From the NCBI GenBank assembly GCA_020025235.1, contig JAHHSL010000003.1, positions 36,761 through 100,760 on the forward strand: DNA of 64,000 nt, in the 5' to 3' direction. This DNA is from Ruthenibacterium sp. (GTDB lineage Bacteria > Bacillota > Clostridia > Oscillospirales > Ruminococcaceae). Every line of letters begins with the position of its first letter. Positions within the stretch are counted from its first letter, which is position 1. Below the pieces are notes generated by a model. That model ran no database searches and was not told the DNA's origin. It saw nothing but the letters and a program-made list of their open reading frames with translations. Shown piece by piece: positions 8,137 through 16,334 of the stretch. Made by a program: the position numbers and the translations under genes.

Positions 8137-8171
8137 GCTGCCGTTTGAATGAAAAGCAGCGCGGCGGCGCG

Positions 8172-8633
8172 TTACCGAAGCTCCAGATTGATGGATTTTT
8201 CGGTGAAGCCCAGCTTTTCATACAGTTTGCGGGCGGCGTGGTTCATGGCGTTTACCTGAAGTTCCAGCCCGTCCAGATGCTCCTGCTGCACCTTGTCCCG
8301 GGCAAATGCCAGCAGGCGGCTGCCGATCCCGCGCCCGCGGAACGCTTCTTTTACAGCAAGATCGTCCACAAAAAGAATATTCCGCGTCACCTGTTTATCA
8401 GATTCCACATGCCGGTATACAAAGCTGAGCAGACCGACGACCTGTCCATCCAGTTCGGCGACAAGAAGGCGCTTTTCACACATCAGCTTGTCATAGTATG
8501 CTTTGGAATAGACCGGTGCGGCGGGCTTATAGATATCCGGACGCCAGTGCACATGCATTGCATGGACTTGCTGCATAATGGCTTCGGTACTGTCGTAATC
8601 GGCAGCTTCGGCACAGCGGATCTGAAGATTCAT
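8172..8633 (-). CDS. GNAT-family N-acetyltransferase
   Basis: 153 residues. The acetyl-CoA-binding core is visible: a beta strand FVDDLAVKEAFRGRGIGSRLL with the RGRGIG pyrophosphate loop, then the final VNAMNHAARKLYEKLGF strand-helix common to RimI-like acetyltransferases. The target is unknown. The ATG at 8633 is preferred: the next 44 upstream codons lack the family pattern and a ribosome site, while AAGAGTGA precedes this ATG. Confidence 0.85.
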   Translation of the reverse strand: MNLQIRCAEAADYDSTEAIMQQVHAMHVHWRPDIYKPAAPVYSKAYYDKLMCEKRLLVAELDGQVVGLLSFVYRHVESDKQVTRNILFVDDLAVKEAFRGRGIGSRLLAFARDKVQQEHLDGLELQVNAMNHAARKLYEKLGFTEKSINLELR

Positions 8634-8777
8634 AAAATTCACTCTTTCTTTTTGAATTTTGGCCGGGAAATCATGTTGTCTTGCGGAAAACCGAAACCGG
8701 ATTCCGCGGCTTTTGCATCCGGCTTTGGTTGGGACAAAGCGGAATACGCCGCAGCCGCGCGGCAAATGGGGCAGACA

Positions 8778-9506
8778 TCAGCTGTTGTTATCGACGATCA
8801 GCATGTTCATTTTCTGCCAGCGGCGCAGATCCTTTACGCTTAAAAGCAGATGCTGCTGCAGGTTTTCATAGTCGGTGCTGGGGTTCAGCGTCACAAGGCA
8901 CTTGAACGCGCATGGCATCAGATCGGCGCTTGAAATACCGCACAAAAGACCTTCCGTGTAGTCGCGCAGTTCCAGGGGATTAAAGATGTAAAGAAGATCC
9001 TGCTCCAGTTTGTTATAGCAGTTTACAAAGGAAAAACGAATCAGCATATCACTGTACAATACGCTGCCGTTATAGTAGATCTCGCTGCTGCGGCCTGTGG
9101 GGGTGGAGGAGCGGATCGACATGCTGGCATCGCAGCAGCCATCCTTATCCACCACATTTTTGTGGATATCGATCACGGCCTCTTTCAGCCGGTGGTATCG
9201 TCCGTCGTAAAAATAGAAGTACAGCCGGTCTGCCTTGAAGAAGGGGCTTTCACCGCTGTAATCGACGGCAGGGGTCAGCGGGGGCTGCTCATCGGGGCGG
9301 TAATCGGCAAGACGGCTCAGGTCTACATCCAGAACCTTGCTGATTTCAAACAACGTCTCGATATCCAGAGTGATTTCTCCGGTTTCATATTTGCTGACCG
9401 TCGCGCGGCTTTTATGGATCTGATCGGCAAGCTGCTGCAGGGTCAGTTTTTTCATTTTTCGGTAATTGCGGATGCGCGCACCAAGGCACTGATTGATGTT
9501 TTCCAT
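8778..9506 (-). CDS. XRE-family transcriptional regulator
   Basis: Residues 10-65 form a Cro/C1-type helix-turn-helix (LTLQQLADQIHKSRATVSKYETG). The remaining 170 residues are a folded effector or dimer region that I do not recognise; it is rich in aromatic residues (YFYFYDGRYHRL). It is divergent from a sodium-dependent transporter gene with 213 bases between them, so it may control that gene and itself. A GATAGA/TCTATC palindrome lies in the shared region. Confidence 0.85.
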   Translation of the reverse strand: MENINQCLGARIRNYRKMKKLTLQQLADQIHKSRATVSKYETGEITLDIETLFEISKVLDVDLSRLADYRPDEQPPLTPAVDYSGESPFFKADRLYFYFYDGRYHRLKEAVIDIHKNVVDKDGCCDASMSIRSSTPTGRSSEIYYNGSVLYSDMLIRFSFVNCYNKLEQDLLYIFNPLELRDYTEGLLCGISSADLMPCAFKCLVTLNPSTDYENLQQHLLLSVKDLRRWQKMNMLIVDNNS

Positions 9507-9584
9507 AGGTGTCCCTCAAAAGTTTCGTTAAAATATCCATTTTTGTGTTTTCGTCCGGAAATAGCGCTAAAATACATCATTTTC

Positions 9585-9599
9585 GATAGATATTCTATC
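9585..9599. promoter_or_regulatory. Palindrome between XRE regulator and transporter (candidate operator)
   Basis: GATAGA and TCTATC flank a 3-base centre, a perfect inverted repeat in the divergent intergenic region, 52 bases before the -35 of the transporter promoter. Assignment to the XRE protein is inference. Confidence 0.35.
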
Positions 9600-9650
9600 A
9601 CAAAGAAATATAGGATGTCAAAAGTTTATTTTAAAGAAACATTTGGGGCT

Positions 9651-9679
9651 TTGCATAATGCCGCACGAAACGATATAGT
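9651..9679 (+). promoter_or_regulatory. Sigma-A promoter of the sodium-dependent transporter gene
   Basis: TTGCAT and TATAGT are separated by 17 bases; the start codon is 41 bases downstream. Confidence 0.6.
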
Positions 9680-9719
9680 TAGGAAGTCAAATCTTTCGAC
9701 GATGAGGAGTTTTGTTTTT

Positions 9720-11126
9720 ATGGAAGCAAAGAAAAAAGGCGGATTCACAAGTTCGATCGGTTTTGTGCTGGCGGCGGCAGGAAGTGCGGTCGGAGTGGGA
9801 AATATCTGGAGATTCCCGTACCTTGCAGCACAGGATGGCGGCGGGCTTTTTCTGCTGATTTATCTGGTTTTGGTTCTGACCTTTGGTTTCACTTTGCTTG
9901 CAACGGATATTGTCATCGGACGGCGCACCGGAAAAAACGCGTGGCAGGCCTTTGGGGCAATTCGTTCCGGGTGGGGTTTTCTTGGCAAGATCACCTTTTT
10001 GGTGCCGGTGCTGATTATGACGTATTACAGCGTGATCGGCGGCTGGATTTTGAAATATGCCGCGGTTTACATGACCGGACAGTATCAGGAAGCCGCACAG
10101 GACGGCTACTTTACCTCGTTTATTTCGAGCAGTGTGTCACCGATCGTATTCATGCTGATCTTTCTTGCCATGACGGCAGCTGTTGTATACGCAGGTGTGG
10201 AAAAGGGAATTGAAAAATTTTCAAAGTTTGTGATGCCCTGCCTGCTGCTGATGATTCTTGGCATTGCAATCTATTCGCTGACACTGCATCATACCGATGC
10301 CGCCGGAAACGAGCGCACCGGGCTGCAGGGGCTGGCTGTCTACCTGATCCCGGATTTCAAGGGGCTGACCGTTTCGCGCTTTTTGAGCATTCTTTTGGAT
10401 GCGATGAGCCAGCTGTTCTTTTCGCTGAGCGTTTCCATGGGGATTATGATCACCTATGGTTCGTATGTAAAAAAGGATGTGGATCTGAACCGTTCGGTTG
10501 CGCAGATCGAAATTTTTGATACCAGTGTCGCACTGCTTGCCGGTATGATGATCATTCCCGCTGTTTATGTCTTTGCAGGCACGGAGGGGATGCAGTCCGG
10601 CCCGAGCCTGATGTTTGTTTCTCTGCCGAAGGTGTTTTCCTCCATGGGCGCCATGGGTATCGTGATCGGCATTGCATTCTTTGTGATGATTTTGTTTGCG
10701 GCGCTGACATCCTGCGTTTCGATCATGGAAACACTGGTTGCAACCTGCATGAACATCTTCCATGCATCCCGCAAAAAGGTGAGCATGGTCATTGCGGTGC
10801 TTTCGGCGCTCAGTGCAATTGTGATCTGCATGGGCTACAATGCACTTTACTTCAGCGTAACACTGCCGAACGGCCAGAGCGGCCAGCTGCTGGATATTAT
10901 GGACTACGTCAGCAACAGTTTCCTGATGCCCATGATCGCATTTCTGACAAGCATTTTTGTCGGCTGGGTCATCAAACCGGAATGGATCGAGCAGGAAATG
11001 GAAATCGGCGCAGTGCGCTTTAACCGGAAAAAGCTGTACCGCGTTATGATCCGGTATGTCGTTCCGGTTATTATGATCGTGCTGTTTGTACAGTCCACAG
11101 GGATCCTCCGCTTCCTTATCGGGTAA
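9720..11126 (+). CDS. Sodium-dependent transporter, neurotransmitter:sodium symporter (SNF) family
   Basis: 468 residues with about 11-12 membrane helices. Helix 1 holds the signature AAAGSAVGVGNIWRFPYL that forms the sodium and amino-acid sites in LeuT-type carriers. Bacterial members take up amino acids such as tryptophan, tyrosine or leucine with sodium; the substrate here is not known. The start is the ATG after GAGGAG (spacing about 9-10); a longer frame is only the complement of the XRE gene. It is divergent from the XRE regulator. Confidence 0.92.
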   Translation: MEAKKKGGFTSSIGFVLAAAGSAVGVGNIWRFPYLAAQDGGGLFLLIYLVLVLTFGFTLLATDIVIGRRTGKNAWQAFGAIRSGWGFLGKITFLVPVLIMTYYSVIGGWILKYAAVYMTGQYQEAAQDGYFTSFISSSVSPIVFMLIFLAMTAAVVYAGVEKGIEKFSKFVMPCLLLMILGIAIYSLTLHHTDAAGNERTGLQGLAVYLIPDFKGLTVSRFLSILLDAMSQLFFSLSVSMGIMITYGSYVKKDVDLNRSVAQIEIFDTSVALLAGMMIIPAVYVFAGTEGMQSGPSLMFVSLPKVFSSMGAMGIVIGIAFFVMILFAALTSCVSIMETLVATCMNIFHASRKKVSMVIAVLSALSAIVICMGYNALYFSVTLPNGQSGQLLDIMDYVSNSFLMPMIAFLTSIFVGWVIKPEWIEQEMEIGAVRFNRKKLYRVMIRYVVPVIMIVLFVQSTGILRFLIG

Positions 11127-11189
11127 CCGCGGGCAGGCTTGTATCCGGCAAAGCGGGGAAAAAGACATCCGCAGGCCGAATGAAAAAAG

Positions 11190-11236
11190 AAAGCTGCGGC
11201 AGAAAAAGGCGAAAAGCACTTTTCTGCCGCAGCTTT
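11190..11236. repeat. Long hairpin after the sodium-dependent transporter gene
   Basis: AAAGCTGCGGCAGAAAA pairs fully with TTTTCTGCCGCAGCTTT around a 13-base loop. It has no strong T run of its own and sits just before a second, terminator-type hairpin. Confidence 0.7.
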
Positions 11237-11246
11237 GAACAACGCA

Positions 11247-11279
11247 AAAGCCGCACAGCAGCATGCTGTGCGGCTTTTT
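11247..11279. terminator. Bidirectional terminator between transporter and GPH symporter genes
   Basis: AAAAGCCGCACAGCA pairs with TGCTGTGCGGCTTTT and ends in TTTTT on the plus strand and AAAA on the other side. Both flanking genes converge here. Confidence 0.9.
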
Positions 11280-11332
11280 GCAGGTTACGGAGAATCAGAC
11301 CATAAGTGAAATGGAATACAAAGAAACAAGCA

Positions 11333-12757
11333 TCAGGATTCTGCTTTTGCGCGGCGTTCTGCCAGATCTTTTTCCATCTGAGCCAGTTTGCTCTTGCTCA
11401 GGTTAAAGATCAGGCCGTATGCAACAAACTGCAGAACTGCGCTGAAGAGGTACATGCCAGCTGTCAGATAGCGCATGTTAAGTGCGGTTTCGGCAGTCTG
11501 GTTGGGGCCCAGTGCGCCGTTGTAACCGAACCAGGTTGCAAGAGCAAGACCGACCGACGGTCCGATGCCCTGTGCCAGTTTGCGGAAGAAGGAATGCAGA
11601 GCATAGGTCGTACCTTCGTTGCGTGTGCCGAACTTCCATTCCTCATAGTCCATTGCATCAGCCATAAGGGACCAGCCCACGCAGCTGCCGATACCAGCGC
11701 CCAGCGTGTTGAGGATCTGGCAGGCAACAAACATGCCAAGGCCCTTGGAATCCGGAGTGATCGGAAGAACGAACATCAGGATATAGGCGAAAATGCTGAC
11801 AAGGGAACCGGCAACAACGGATTCACGTTTGCCGAACTTGGTGACGATCTTTGCGATGAACGGCATAAACAGGAAGGTGCCAAGCATCTGGATCATCTGC
11901 ACCATACCCATGATGCGGGCATTTTTGAAATAGGACTGGAACATGATCTGCATTGCCGTGCCTGCACCCGCCATGCCGAGGAAGATTGCAACCGGGGCAA
12001 GCGTTGCGCCGATTGCAGCACGGTTGCGGATGAAGTGGCCGAATGCCTTGAACGGGTTGAATTTCGGGGTGTCCTCTTTCAGAGTGATCTGCGTATCGAC
12101 ACGGATGACGGTATTGCGGATCATAAACTGGAAGGCGATGAAGCCCAGAATACCCATGAACAGTGCGATGAAGAACACGCGTTCACCCAGCAGAACGTTG
12201 TTTTCGTCGTAAATCAGGACAGGCAGCAAAGCCATGGTGAGCATTGCGCCGACCGAGGAACCGAGCGAACGCCAGGTGGAAAGCTGTGCACGTTCGACAG
12301 GATCGGAACTGATCAGGGAAAGGATAGAACCGTACGGGACGTTTGCCACGGTGTAGAAAGCATCCCAGATGATATAACCGCCGATGAACAGCAGGTTTTT
12401 GACCATGGACGGAGCGCCTTTCCACGGAACAAAGCAAAGCGCGCCTGCAACAAGAAGACCAAGAGAACCGGCCCAAATGTAAGCAAGGAATTTGTTGCGT
12501 TTGTATTTGTGCTTATCTGCGTCGACCATAGCGCCGATCAGAGGATCGTTGATCGCGTCCCAGATCTGAACCACTAAAAGCAGCGACGCCATCACCATGT
12601 TGTCGATGCCCATGAACTGTGTCCAGAAAATGGTCAGCGTACCTTTCAATGCGAAACTCATGTTGCAGCCAAAATCGCCGGCAGCATATGCGAGTTTATC
12701 GCGGAACCCGAATTTGCGCAGACCGTTTGCGTCTGTTTCAGCTGACTTGGTAGCCAT
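11333..12757 (-). CDS. GPH-family (glycoside-pentoside-hexuronide) cation symporter
   Basis: 474 residues with about 12 membrane helices, MFS superfamily. The N-terminal KLAYAAGDFGCNMSF and the helix-2/3 segment WDAINDPLIGAMVD are MelB/GPH signatures, with Asp and Asn used for cation and sugar binding. Likely substrates are galactosides, xylosides or glucuronides. No glycosidase gene lies beside it, so the sugar is unknown. GGAGGAGG precedes the ATG. Confidence 0.9.
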   Translation of the reverse strand: MATKSAETDANGLRKFGFRDKLAYAAGDFGCNMSFALKGTLTIFWTQFMGIDNMVMASLLLVVQIWDAINDPLIGAMVDADKHKYKRNKFLAYIWAGSLGLLVAGALCFVPWKGAPSMVKNLLFIGGYIIWDAFYTVANVPYGSILSLISSDPVERAQLSTWRSLGSSVGAMLTMALLPVLIYDENNVLLGERVFFIALFMGILGFIAFQFMIRNTVIRVDTQITLKEDTPKFNPFKAFGHFIRNRAAIGATLAPVAIFLGMAGAGTAMQIMFQSYFKNARIMGMVQMIQMLGTFLFMPFIAKIVTKFGKRESVVAGSLVSIFAYILMFVLPITPDSKGLGMFVACQILNTLGAGIGSCVGWSLMADAMDYEEWKFGTRNEGTTYALHSFFRKLAQGIGPSVGLALATWFGYNGALGPNQTAETALNMRYLTAGMYLFSAVLQFVAYGLIFNLSKSKLAQMEKDLAERRAKAES

Positions 12758-13112
12758 AAATTACCTCCTCCTTGCGGGGACGACCCCCGCATATGTGAAA
12801 TGAAGCGGCATGATTTCTCCGTATTTGTCGCTAATAACAGAATAGCACGAAATGGTTGCCTTAAATTTGTAAAAATTGCTTTAAACTATGCAAATCTTGC
12901 GCAAAAGAACAAAAATGACAAAAACGTGAAAAAATGGAGGGAATAAATGCATGTTTTTGGGTATATTTCAATAAAAATGGGCGAAATATATTGGTAAAAT
13001 TGCGTAAATGAAGATTTTGACTAAAAAAACGCGGAAAGTCATAAGAACATACATTGTAAAACTTGTGTAAAGTTTTTGTATAGCCGGCATCGAGGAAACC
13101 GGCAAATACAGC
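12758..13112. other. A+T-rich intergenic region between GPH symporter and copper operon
   Basis: About 350 A+T-rich bases lie between two divergent genes. The symporter promoter should be here on the minus strand; I see a TATTCT-like -10 but no convincing -35. No ORF with a ribosome site and no clear hairpin was found. Confidence 0.5.
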
Positions 13113-13141
13113 TTGACAAATATACCAAAAAAGTGTATTTT
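13113..13141 (+). promoter_or_regulatory. Sigma-A promoter of the copper operon
   Basis: TTGACA and TATTTT are separated by 17 bases. The downstream C-rich/G-rich operator overlaps the expected start of transcription. Confidence 0.7.
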
Positions 13142-13147
13142 AATGGT

Positions 13148-13169
13148 GTACCCCCACCCCGGGGGAGTG
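13148..13169 (+). promoter_or_regulatory. CsoR-type operator overlapping the copper-operon start
   Basis: GTACCCCCACC followed by CCGGGGGAGTG forms a C-tract/G-tract pseudo-palindrome like known CsoR sites (TACCC-N-GGGTA). It lies just after the -10 and 20 bases before the copA ATG, and a csoR gene is in the same operon. Confidence 0.65.
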
Positions 13170-13188
13170 TTTTGAAAGGAAGACCGAT

Positions 13189-16059
13189 ATGGTTAAACAA
13201 AAATATGATGTAACAGGGATGTCCTGTTCGGCGTGCAGCGCACATGTGGAAAAAGCAGTGCGCAAGCTGCCGGAAGTAAAAGAGGTGACCGTCAATCTGC
13301 TGACAAACAGCATGGTGGTCGAAAGCGAGGCGCCGATCCGTCCGGATGAGATCATCGACGCCGTAACACAGGCGGGCTATGGCGCTTCGCAGGCGGGCGG
13401 CGATGTGCCCGCTGCGGCAAAAAGCAGTGCGCCGCGCACAAATCCCATGGCGGAACAGCTGAAAAACATGAAAACGCGTCTGATCGTTTCATTCGCGTTC
13501 CTCATTCCGCTGATGTACATTTCCATGGGCAGCATGTTCGGCCTTCCGCAGCCGTCGTTCCTTACCGGACATGAAAATGCAGTTTCGTTTGCCATGACGC
13601 AGATGATCCTGGCACTGCCGGTCATGTACATCAACCGCAAGTATTTTCAGGTCGGCTTCAAAACGCTGTTCCGCGGCAGCCCGAATATGGACAGCCTGAT
13701 CGCGATCGGTTCTTCGGCTTCGCTGGTGTACGGCATCTTCGCCATATACCGCATGGGCTACGGCCTCGGCGTCGGGGATATGGCGCTGGTGGAACGGTAT
13801 CACCATGATCTTTATTTTGAATCGGCGGCGATGATCCTTGCCCTCATCACGCTGGGCAAATTCATGGAAACCAAGAGCAAGGGCAAGACGAGCGAAGCGA
13901 TCACCAAGCTTATGGATCTTGCACCGAAAACCGCGACCGTGGAGCGCGGCGGGCAGGAAAAGACGATCCCCGTTGAGGAGGTCGCGGCGGGAGACATCGT
14001 GATCGTGCGTCCGGGACAGAGCGTTCCGGTGGACGGCGTCATCGTCGAAGGTACGACAAGCATTGATGAAGCGGCGATTACCGGAGAAAGCATCCCGGTT
14101 GAAAAGACGGTCGGCAGCAACGTGATCGCGGCGACCATCAATAAAGCGGGCTTTTTCAAATTCCGTGCAACCAAGGTCGGTTCGGATACGACACTGGCAC
14201 AGATCATCCGTCTGGTGGAGGATGCAAGCGCAAGCAAGGCGCCGATCGCCAAAATGGCGGATAAGATCTCCGGCGTGTTCGTTCCGGTGGTCATCTGCAT
14301 TGCCGCGGCGGCAACCATCATCTGGCTGCTGCTTGGTCAGACGCCTGAATTTGCCATTTCGATCGGCATTTCGGTGCTGGTCATTTCCTGCCCGTGCGCA
14401 CTGGGGCTTGCAACTCCGGTGGCTATCATGGTCGGCACCGGCAAGGGTGCGGAAAACGGCATCCTGATCAAATCGGGCGACGCACTGGAAACCGCGCACA
14501 ACGTCAATGCCATTGTACTGGATAAAACCGGCACGATCACCGAGGGCAGGCCGTCCGTTACCGATATCGTAACGGCGGAAGGCGTGTCGGAACGCGAGCT
14601 TGTGGAGCTTGCGGCGGGTCTTGAGCATCAGAGCGAGCATCCGCTGGCGCAGGCGGTTACCGAATATGCGCAGAACAGCGGCATTGCGCCGTGCGAAGTG
14701 ACGGATTTCAAGGCGGTGTTCGGCCGCGGCATTGAAGCCAAGCACAACGGACAGACCGTATTTGCCGGAAACGAAACGATGCTGTCCGAACGCGGCGTGC
14801 AGCTTGCCGCGAAAACCAAAGAGACGATCGACGCTTTGGCAAACGACGGCAAAACGCCGCTGATCTTCTGCCGCGGAACGCAGGTGGCCGGCATCATTGC
14901 GGCGGCGGATACTGTAAAGCCGTCCAGTATTGAAGCGATCCGCGAATTCAAACAGCTGGGCATTGACGTTACAATGCTCACAGGCGACAACCGCCGCACG
15001 GCAGAGGCGATCCGCAGGCAGCTGGATATCCCGCACGTCATTGCGGAGGTCCTGCCCCAGGAAAAGGAACAGCACGTTGCGGCGCTGCAAAAGCAGGGCA
15101 AAACGGTTGCCATGGTCGGTGACGGCATCAACGATGCACCGGCACTGGCACGCGCCGATGTGGGTATTGCAATCGGCGCAGGCACGGATGTGGCGATCGA
15201 AAGCGCGGACGTCGTCCTGATGAAGAGCGACCTGCGGGACGCTGCCACGGCAGTGCGGCTTTCCAAATCGGTCATCCGCAATATCAAGCTCAGTTTGTTC
15301 TGGGCGTTCTTCTATAACACCGTGGGCATCCCGGTGGCAGCGGGTCTTTTGTACATCCCGTTCCATTTGAAGATGAACCCGATGCTCGGCGCGGCAGCCA
15401 TGAGCCTTTCCAGCGTCTGCGTTGTTGCAAACGCGCTTCGTCTGAAGCGCTTCAAGGCAAACCACACGGATCTTCCGGCGGCACAGAACGGTACGCAGCA
15501 TGCGGTAACGGTGGAAAAGTCTGTTCTGGAACAGGCGGCTGCACCGGCGCAGGAAAATACTGCGGCAGAAATGGTGCAGACGGCACCGAACGCCCCGGCA
15601 GAAAAAGAAGTGGTGCTCGGCATCGAAGGCATGATGTGCACAAAATGCAGCGGCCATGTGGATGCGGCACTGAACAGCATCGAAGGCGTGCAGGCAAAGG
15701 TGGATCTGGAAGGCAAAAAGGCCGTGTGCACACTGCCGCAGGGCATGGACACTGACGCGCTGAAAAAAGCAGTTGAAGACGCAGGTTATACTGTGGTATC
15801 ATTAAACGAAACAAACAAAACGAATACGGAGGAAACCAAAATGAAAACGATCACCCTGAATATTGAAGGAATGATGTGCCCGAAATGCAGCGGCCATGTG
15901 GATGCAGCCCTGAACGCACTGGAAGGCGTCAGCGCAGTTGTCAGCCTGGAAAATAAGAACGCCGTGTGCACCGTGAAAGACACTGTCAGCGAAGAAGTGC
16001 TGAAAAAAGCAGTAGAGGACGCAGGCTATACGGTCGTATCCTCGGCAGTCAACGGCTGA
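13189..16059 (+). CDS. copA: Copper-exporting P1B-type ATPase with one N- and two C-terminal metal-binding domains
   Basis: 956 residues, longer than the usual 740-830. Residues 1-70 are a heavy-metal-associated domain with GMSCSAC. About eight membrane helices include the transport motif C401-P-C403. The P domain has D445KTGT and later GDGINDAP at about 644. From about residue 795 two more metal-binding domains follow, each with an MMC-x-KC motif (CTKC, CPKC) and both ending in an AVEDAGYTVVS segment. The pump exports Cu(I). The last domain begins at Met885 with its own ribosome site (see separate entry). It is followed at once by csoR. Confidence 0.95.
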   Translation: MVKQKYDVTGMSCSACSAHVEKAVRKLPEVKEVTVNLLTNSMVVESEAPIRPDEIIDAVTQAGYGASQAGGDVPAAAKSSAPRTNPMAEQLKNMKTRLIVSFAFLIPLMYISMGSMFGLPQPSFLTGHENAVSFAMTQMILALPVMYINRKYFQVGFKTLFRGSPNMDSLIAIGSSASLVYGIFAIYRMGYGLGVGDMALVERYHHDLYFESAAMILALITLGKFMETKSKGKTSEAITKLMDLAPKTATVERGGQEKTIPVEEVAAGDIVIVRPGQSVPVDGVIVEGTTSIDEAAITGESIPVEKTVGSNVIAATINKAGFFKFRATKVGSDTTLAQIIRLVEDASASKAPIAKMADKISGVFVPVVICIAAAATIIWLLLGQTPEFAISIGISVLVISCPCALGLATPVAIMVGTGKGAENGILIKSGDALETAHNVNAIVLDKTGTITEGRPSVTDIVTAEGVSERELVELAAGLEHQSEHPLAQAVTEYAQNSGIAPCEVTDFKAVFGRGIEAKHNGQTVFAGNETMLSERGVQLAAKTKETIDALANDGKTPLIFCRGTQVAGIIAAADTVKPSSIEAIREFKQLGIDVTMLTGDNRRTAEAIRRQLDIPHVIAEVLPQEKEQHVAALQKQGKTVAMVGDGINDAPALARADVGIAIGAGTDVAIESADVVLMKSDLRDAATAVRLSKSVIRNIKLSLFWAFFYNTVGIPVAAGLLYIPFHLKMNPMLGAAAMSLSSVCVVANALRLKRFKANHTDLPAAQNGTQHAVTVEKSVLEQAAAPAQENTAAEMVQTAPNAPAEKEVVLGIEGMMCTKCSGHVDAALNSIEGVQAKVDLEGKKAVCTLPQGMDTDALKKAVEDAGYTVVSLNETNKTNTEETKMKTITLNIEGMMCPKCSGHVDAALNALEGVSAVVSLENKNAVCTVKDTVSEEVLKKAVEDAGYTVVSSAVNG
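15841..16059 (+). CDS. copZ: Possible free CopZ-like copper chaperone from an internal start in copA
   Basis: In frame with copA, an ATG at codon 885 is preceded by GGAGG (15828-15832) with an ideal 8-base spacing. From it, 72 residues encode a complete CopZ-like beta-alpha-beta fold with MMCPKC. The same DNA is thus read as the tail of CopA and may also give a free chaperone. Escherichia coli makes a CopA(Z) fragment from copA by frameshifting, so dual output has a precedent. Chance occurrence of the ribosome site cannot be excluded from sequence alone. Confidence 0.5.
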   Translation: MKTITLNIEGMMCPKCSGHVDAALNALEGVSAVVSLENKNAVCTVKDTVSEEVLKKAVEDAGYTVVSSAVNG

Positions 16060-16060
16060 G

Positions 16061-16333
16061 ATGCGCGCGGATAAAAAAACAGTAACGCGCCTTCTGAAAA
16101 CGGCACGCGGACAGATCGACGGCATCCTTGCCATGATCGAAGACGACCGTTACTGTATCGAAATTTCCAATCAGGTCATGGCAACGCAGTCCATTCTGGG
16201 CAAAGCCAATAAAGAAATCCTGAAAGCACACATCAAAGGATGCGTGCAGGAAGCATTTGAAAGCGGCGAAGAAGCGCAGCAGGAAGCGAAAATTGCAGAA
16301 GTGCTGGCGCTTGTGGATAAGCTGGGGCGCTGA
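16061..16333 (+). CDS. csoR: CsoR-family copper-sensing repressor
   Basis: 90 residues of the all-helical DUF156 fold (TARGQIDGILAMIEDDRYC, then LKAHIKGCV). The Cu(I) ligands of CsoR are present as C32, H57 and C61. Without copper it should bind the operator at 13148-13169 and shut off this operon. Its ATG is one base after the copA stop, so translation is probably coupled. Confidence 0.93.
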   Translation: MRADKKTVTRLLKTARGQIDGILAMIEDDRYCIEISNQVMATQSILGKANKEILKAHIKGCVQEAFESGEEAQQEAKIAEVLALVDKLGR

Positions 16334-16334
16334 T

